Positions 9,239 to 12,150 of a DNA stretch of 12,150 bases are shown one piece after another. The stretch comes from Saccoglossus kowalevskii (Eukaryota > Hemichordata > Enteropneusta > Harrimaniidae), in contig NW_003155308.1 of assembly GCF_000003605.2 (NCBI RefSeq), positions 4,345 through 16,494 on the forward strand, read 5' to 3'. The position numbers and the translations under genes are program-made. Within the stretch, counting starts at the first letter, position 1. Every line of letters begins with the position of its first letter. The notes under the pieces are model-generated. The model saw only the letters and a program-made list of their open reading frames with translations, had not been told where the DNA came from and did no database searches.

Positions 9239-9739
9239 TGTAAGAGAAATATTTGAGTAGTTCAGGGACTGCCTCTCACAAGTTATATCACCCTGTAACA
9301 AACTGACGGTGGTCGCGCCAAATCAATGGTCGATATCGACTCTCACGGACGACACCCGTTAAACACTAACAAAAACCTCGCTTTAACTACCGCAATCAAC
9401 CAGTGCACTCGCATCCGTCGAAGAATGGTAACGGGGACGAAATCAATGAAGACACACACACCATTCAGGAATAAAACAGCATAGAGCTGTATTCTTCATA
9501 GTATCGCTTCAAAACTACAACACACGCTTACTAAAGAAAAACTAAGCGAACAATAAAGATGACCTTCGATCACATGACTTCAAAGTCAGCACGTAATAGG
9601 CTAAGAGAAATTATACGTGTACTATTTCCATATATAGATTGCAATGTTCCCGCAAAAAGTAGGTTTCCAGGACCAGTGACGTTTCTCGAATATACACGAA
9701 ACTATACGAATGTCCGAGTAACTAAATAATTCCATGACA
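9239..9739 (-). repeat. Gypsy long terminal repeat, 501 bp
   Basis: Bounded by a polypurine tract on one side and a primer-binding site on the other. On the minus strand it begins TGTCATGGAA and ends TCTCTTACA, giving the expected TGT...ACA termini. It would carry the promoter and RNA-processing signals of the element. No clear AATAAA was seen on the minus strand; the two AATAAA on the plus strand (9473 and 9555) are on the wrong strand. The start at 9239 rather than 9031 is chosen because the primer-binding site directly adjoins it. Confidence 0.8.
9630..9637 (-). promoter_or_regulatory. Possible TATA element in the LTR
   Basis: Minus-strand CTATATATG lies about 100 bp inside the LTR start, a plausible place for a U3 promoter. 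In AT-rich DNA such a string is common, so it is only a candidate. Confidence 0.3.
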
Positions 9740-9751
9740 TTCCTCCCTCCC
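9740..9751 (-). promoter_or_regulatory. Polypurine tract
   Basis: On the minus strand twelve purines, GGGAGGGAGGAA, lie directly before the LTR TGT. This is the RNase H-resistant primer for plus-strand synthesis in LTR retrotransposons, and its position fixes the LTR boundary. Confidence 0.85.
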
Positions 9752-10065
9752 AGACCAAACTACATCCTGTGTTTGCGTCATACTATACGATTTCAATATG
9801 AGAAATTCGAAGTACAAAACGGTGAAATAAAGTATGAAATAAAATTATAAGAAATTACAAATGATTCTATAATCTACTTACATATGTGAGCGAACTACAA
9901 GTACCTGCAAAGGCTTTAGTCATTACAAAAATCAACAATAACAAAGCAATATCAGTCTTATTCATTATTTGCTTTATAATCAATCCTCTTTCATATTACA
10001 GTTCCAAGCATTTAGTTCAAAATGTACCAATGTCCGTTGTCCATGAGTTTAAATAGCTAAACAAA
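9752..10065 (-). other. Gypsy 3' untranslated region
   Basis: About 310 bp between the pol stop and the polypurine tract. It is AT-rich with no open frame. I see no envelope-like gene, so the element looks like a simple gag-pol gypsy. Confidence 0.6.
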
Positions 10066-12150
10066 TCAAATATGGTTAACACCATCATATAGGTTAATTC
10101 TTCTGATTGTTCCAAATCCATAATAGTTGGTCGGTTTACGTTCTCTTCTTGGATATCTTTGCGAATCACTAGGTGGTTCAATAATCTCAGTGCATGTCTC
10201 CTCGTTAGTAGGACCGTTTACATTTCCACCATCAGCAGAATCAGAATGGAGCTGGATATTGGGTGCAAGTGTTTCTTTTGCGGGCTCGTAAGTAGTTTCA
10301 ACAGACTCTGAATGGTCACCAGCAACTCCAGCTGGTTCACACATCGGTTTCTCACCATCAGTTTCTGATGAAGGGGAAGTTTCGTCCATCTGATTTGTCT
10401 TTGGATCAATTATCGGTTCCTCAACAATGGCAGCAGCATTCAACAGACTCTCTTCTGGTAAACCAATTTGTATGCGTTGATCCAGGCTAACCATAGGCAC
10501 ATGCTTCAACCAGGAGTTGATCGATTTTCCTTGATATTTCTTCAGCTTCTCATAACGGACGATCTTAAACTTACTGCGAGAGCTTCTTTTAATCCTGTAC
10601 ACTACATCTGAAAGTCGACTTATGACCAAGGCCCTTCAAAGTTTAGCTGCAATTTTGGACTCAACCCCTTTCTCCTTCTTTCTTCCTTCAACCATACAAA
10701 TTCTCCAGGTTGAAAACCCTGCCTGTCCAAGTGCCGATCGTAGTGTTTCTTCTGGACGCGGGCACTTACAGCCACCTGTTCTCTGGCTCAGGCATGTGCT
10801 TTCTGCAACTTAGATTTCAGATCGGTCACATAGTCTGTCTGTGCCCAGGCATCAGAATCATTACTTTCAAACATTAAGTCCACTGGCAAACATACCTCTC
10901 TGCCAAGCATTAACAAATTAGGAGTTTCACCTGTAGAGGAATGCACAGATGATCTATAAGCCATGCCAACATAGGGTAAATACTGATCCCCGTCCTGTTG
11001 TTGTGCAAATGGATCAAGTTAAGTCTTAATCGATCCAACAATAACCTTCATATGTCTTTCAACCAAACCGTCACTTTGAGGATGGCGAGGTGTAGTGTAC
11101 GTCTTAGAAATGTCCAATAAGTGACATACTTCCTTGAAAACCATGGATATAAAATCTCTACCCCTATCAGAATGAATCTCTCGAGGCATACCAATCCTAG
11201 TGAACACAATATCAATAAGTGCTTTAGCCACTTTTGTTGCCTTCTCATCCTTCACTGGAATGCATTCCAACCACTTACTAAAGTAGTCAGCAAAAACTAA
11301 CACTTTCTTGTTACCATCAAAACTTTCCGTGAAAGGACCTGGGATGTCAATGGCTGTCCTTTCCATCGGGTAGCCAACCAGGTAGGATTGTAAGGGGGCT
11401 CTCTTACGTCTTTGTGGCATCTGACAACGTGCACATACATCACACGACCTGATATATGCTCTGATATCAGATGTCATTCCATACCAGAAGTACCGCTGTC
11501 TCAATTTAGAGAGGGATTTATCCATTCCCAAATGTCCACCTGCTTTTGCTGTGTGCAGCCCATGCAACACCTGCTGTCTACAGTCTAGTGGCAAATACAG
11601 CTGCCAGGTCACTTGCGTACCATCAGCACTTTCAAACAATCTATACAGAACACCATTCCTGACACGAAGATGATCAAATGAAGACCAGCACATTTTTACC
11701 CCAGGAGAAAATGCAGAAATTTCCTTCCACGCAGGTCTTTGCATAGCATGCTCAACGGCAGAAATTAAAGTGCTCATACCAGCCTCCTGATGCTGATTCT
11801 CCCGGAGTTCACTGTAGTTCCATGTTGGGTATTGCACCAAAATACCAACATCTGACTGCCCATTCGTCTCACCCCCCTGCTTGGATTCATCTCGACATAC
11901 CGTCATCACCCTTCCAGGGAGTAACCCAGCAGTACTACCAACTCCTACAACATCCTGACCAACCGATACATATTCAGAAGCTAATGGGTTCAATGAGGGA
12001 GCTTTCTGACAAGATTCATCATCCGAATCTGGATCACATTTAGAGACACTAGTACTAGCATGCATCTGACCACATTGTTTACATCTATAAGTAGTGCTCT
12101 ACTTAATGCTTCTGCATTGCCATGTTTGCCTGGCCTATGGACATGGTGAA
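10066..12150 (-). pseudogene. pol: Ty3/gypsy pol (RNase H end, integrase, C-terminal tail), broken
   Basis: At the right edge the minus strand encodes HRPGKHGNAEALSR (12139-12098), the typical end of gypsy RNase H. A frameshift between about 12100 and 12085 leads to a CxxC linker (RCKQCGQ) and then the integrase. The integrase is interrupted by TAA at 11019-11021 and TGA at 10788-10790. A frameshift near 10622-10630 falls inside the GPY/F-like module: EGPW lies before the break, and RLSDVVYRI after it. The remaining tail (to TGA at 10066) is acidic and serine/threonine-rich, and ends with a basic YPRRERKPTNYYGF motif often seen at gypsy pol C-termini. QYLPYVGMAYRSSVH (about 10933-10977) matches the conserved post-core integrase region. 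With two frameshifts and two stops the copy cannot make a full polyprotein. Reverse transcriptase and protease are outside the window. Confidence 0.9.
11019..12065 (-). CDS. Integrase block of gypsy pol (longest uninterrupted frame, 348 codons)
   Basis: Integrase joins retrotransposon cDNA to host DNA. Residues 171, 178, 208 and 211 form the HHCC zinc-binding domain (H-x6-H and C-x2-C). The RNase H-like catalytic core follows with D240 (AID), D300 (HSDRG) and E336 (DGLVER). D300 and E336 are separated by exactly 35 residues, so the D,D35E triad is intact. RYFWYGM and PRHPQSDG are also typical. Residues 1-100 are a poorly conserved linker between RNase H and integrase. The Met start is only the first Met after an upstream stop: the natural protein is cleaved from a polyprotein, so this start is not real. 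The stop follows GSIKT in the conserved region after the core and is probably a point mutation, since homologous sequence continues in the same frame to 10791. Alone it lacks the C-terminal domain and is unlikely to be functional. Confidence 0.85.
   Translation of the reverse strand: MHASTSVSKCDPDSDDESCQKAPSLNPLASEYVSVGQDVVGVGSTAGLLPGRVMTVCRDESKQGGETNGQSDVGILVQYPTWNYSELRENQHQEAGMSTLISAVEHAMQRPAWKEISAFSPGVKMCWSSFDHLRVRNGVLYRLFESADGTQVTWQLYLPLDCRQQVLHGLHTAKAGGHLGMDKSLSKLRQRYFWYGMTSDIRAYIRSCDVCARCQMPQRRKRAPLQSYLVGYPMERTAIDIPGPFTESFDGNKKVLVFADYFSKWLECIPVKDEKATKVAKALIDIVFTRIGMPREIHSDRGRDFISMVFKEVCHLLDISKTYTTPRHPQSDGLVERHMKVIVGSIKT

Larger units (their letters stand above)
9031..12150 (-). mobile_element. 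Ty3/gypsy LTR retrotransposon, 3' part, with an abnormal LTR end
   Basis: Minus-strand order from the right edge: RNase H end, integrase, integrase C-terminal tail, 3' untranslated region, polypurine tract, LTR, primer-binding site, leader remnant, and a second 40-bp LTR end that abuts the LINE ORF1 at 9030/9031. RNase H before integrase with a D,D35E core is the Ty3/gypsy order. The 5' LTR, gag, protease and reverse transcriptase would lie beyond the right edge. Normal elements end at the outer edge of the 3' LTR; here LTR is followed by primer-binding site and leader, as in a tandem element or LTR circle junction. Stops and frameshifts in pol mean this copy is not autonomous. Confidence 0.85.

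Noticed and set aside
9031-9278. The 40-bp direct repeats as a target-site duplication of a 168-bp insert
   Set aside because: Forty bases is far too long for known target duplications of small DNA elements, and the second copy is the end of a clearly bounded LTR next to a primer-binding site.
9068-9301. 77-codon minus frame
   Set aside because: It runs through the LTR end, primer-binding site and leader, which are noncoding parts of the gypsy element.
10622-12043. Plus-strand open frames of 63 (10622-10813) and 73 (11822-12043) codons
   Set aside because: They are antisense to the gypsy pol reading frame and have no support of their own.

Overview
The window is metazoan nuclear DNA that is almost entirely repeats and transposable-element remains. 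It is AT-rich. It holds no recognisable host gene, RNA gene or prokaryotic feature. The mix of long minisatellites, an L1-like LINE ORF1, a small inverted-repeat transposon and a Ty3/gypsy element points to an invertebrate such as a mollusc or another marine animal. That assignment is inference from element style only.

Layout: 1-2096 is the right end of a 51-bp-unit minisatellite, about 41 copies in view and running off the left edge. 2097-6118 is AT-rich single-copy-looking DNA with no gene I can support. 6119-7172 is a second minisatellite with a 21-bp unit, about 50 copies, including higher-order duplications. 7173-7855 is noncoding. 7856-9030 is a decayed plus-strand LINE ORF1 with a Cys-rich N-terminus, a heptad coiled coil, an RRM-type motif and a C-terminal domain. 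That ORF1 is split by a 322-bp non-autonomous DNA transposon (8195-8516) with terminal inverted repeats and an imperfect target duplication. Skipping the insert restores the reading frame.

From 9031 to the right edge lies a minus-strand Ty3/gypsy retrotransposon inserted into, or at the end of, the LINE ORF1. In its own direction it shows the end of RNase H, a full integrase catalytic domain with HHCC and D,D35E residues, a broken integrase C-terminus with a GPY/F-like module, a polypurine tract (9740-9751) and a 501-bp LTR (9239-9739, TGT...ACA). Unusually, that LTR is followed at once by a primer-binding site resembling the 3' end of tRNA-Leu and by about 150 bp of leader, then by a second copy of the last 40 bp of the LTR. 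The simplest reading is a tandem, LTR-sharing pair of elements whose second interior was deleted.

The nesting gives a relative order: the LINE first, then the inverted-repeat element and the gypsy element into it. No functional cooperation among intact genes can be claimed. The biology here is array expansion and nested transposition. I see no convincing novel defence or metabolic system. The most interesting signals are the LTR-PBS junction, the precisely delimited inverted-repeat insertion, and two minisatellites whose units are both multiples of three and so carry long fortuitous open frames.
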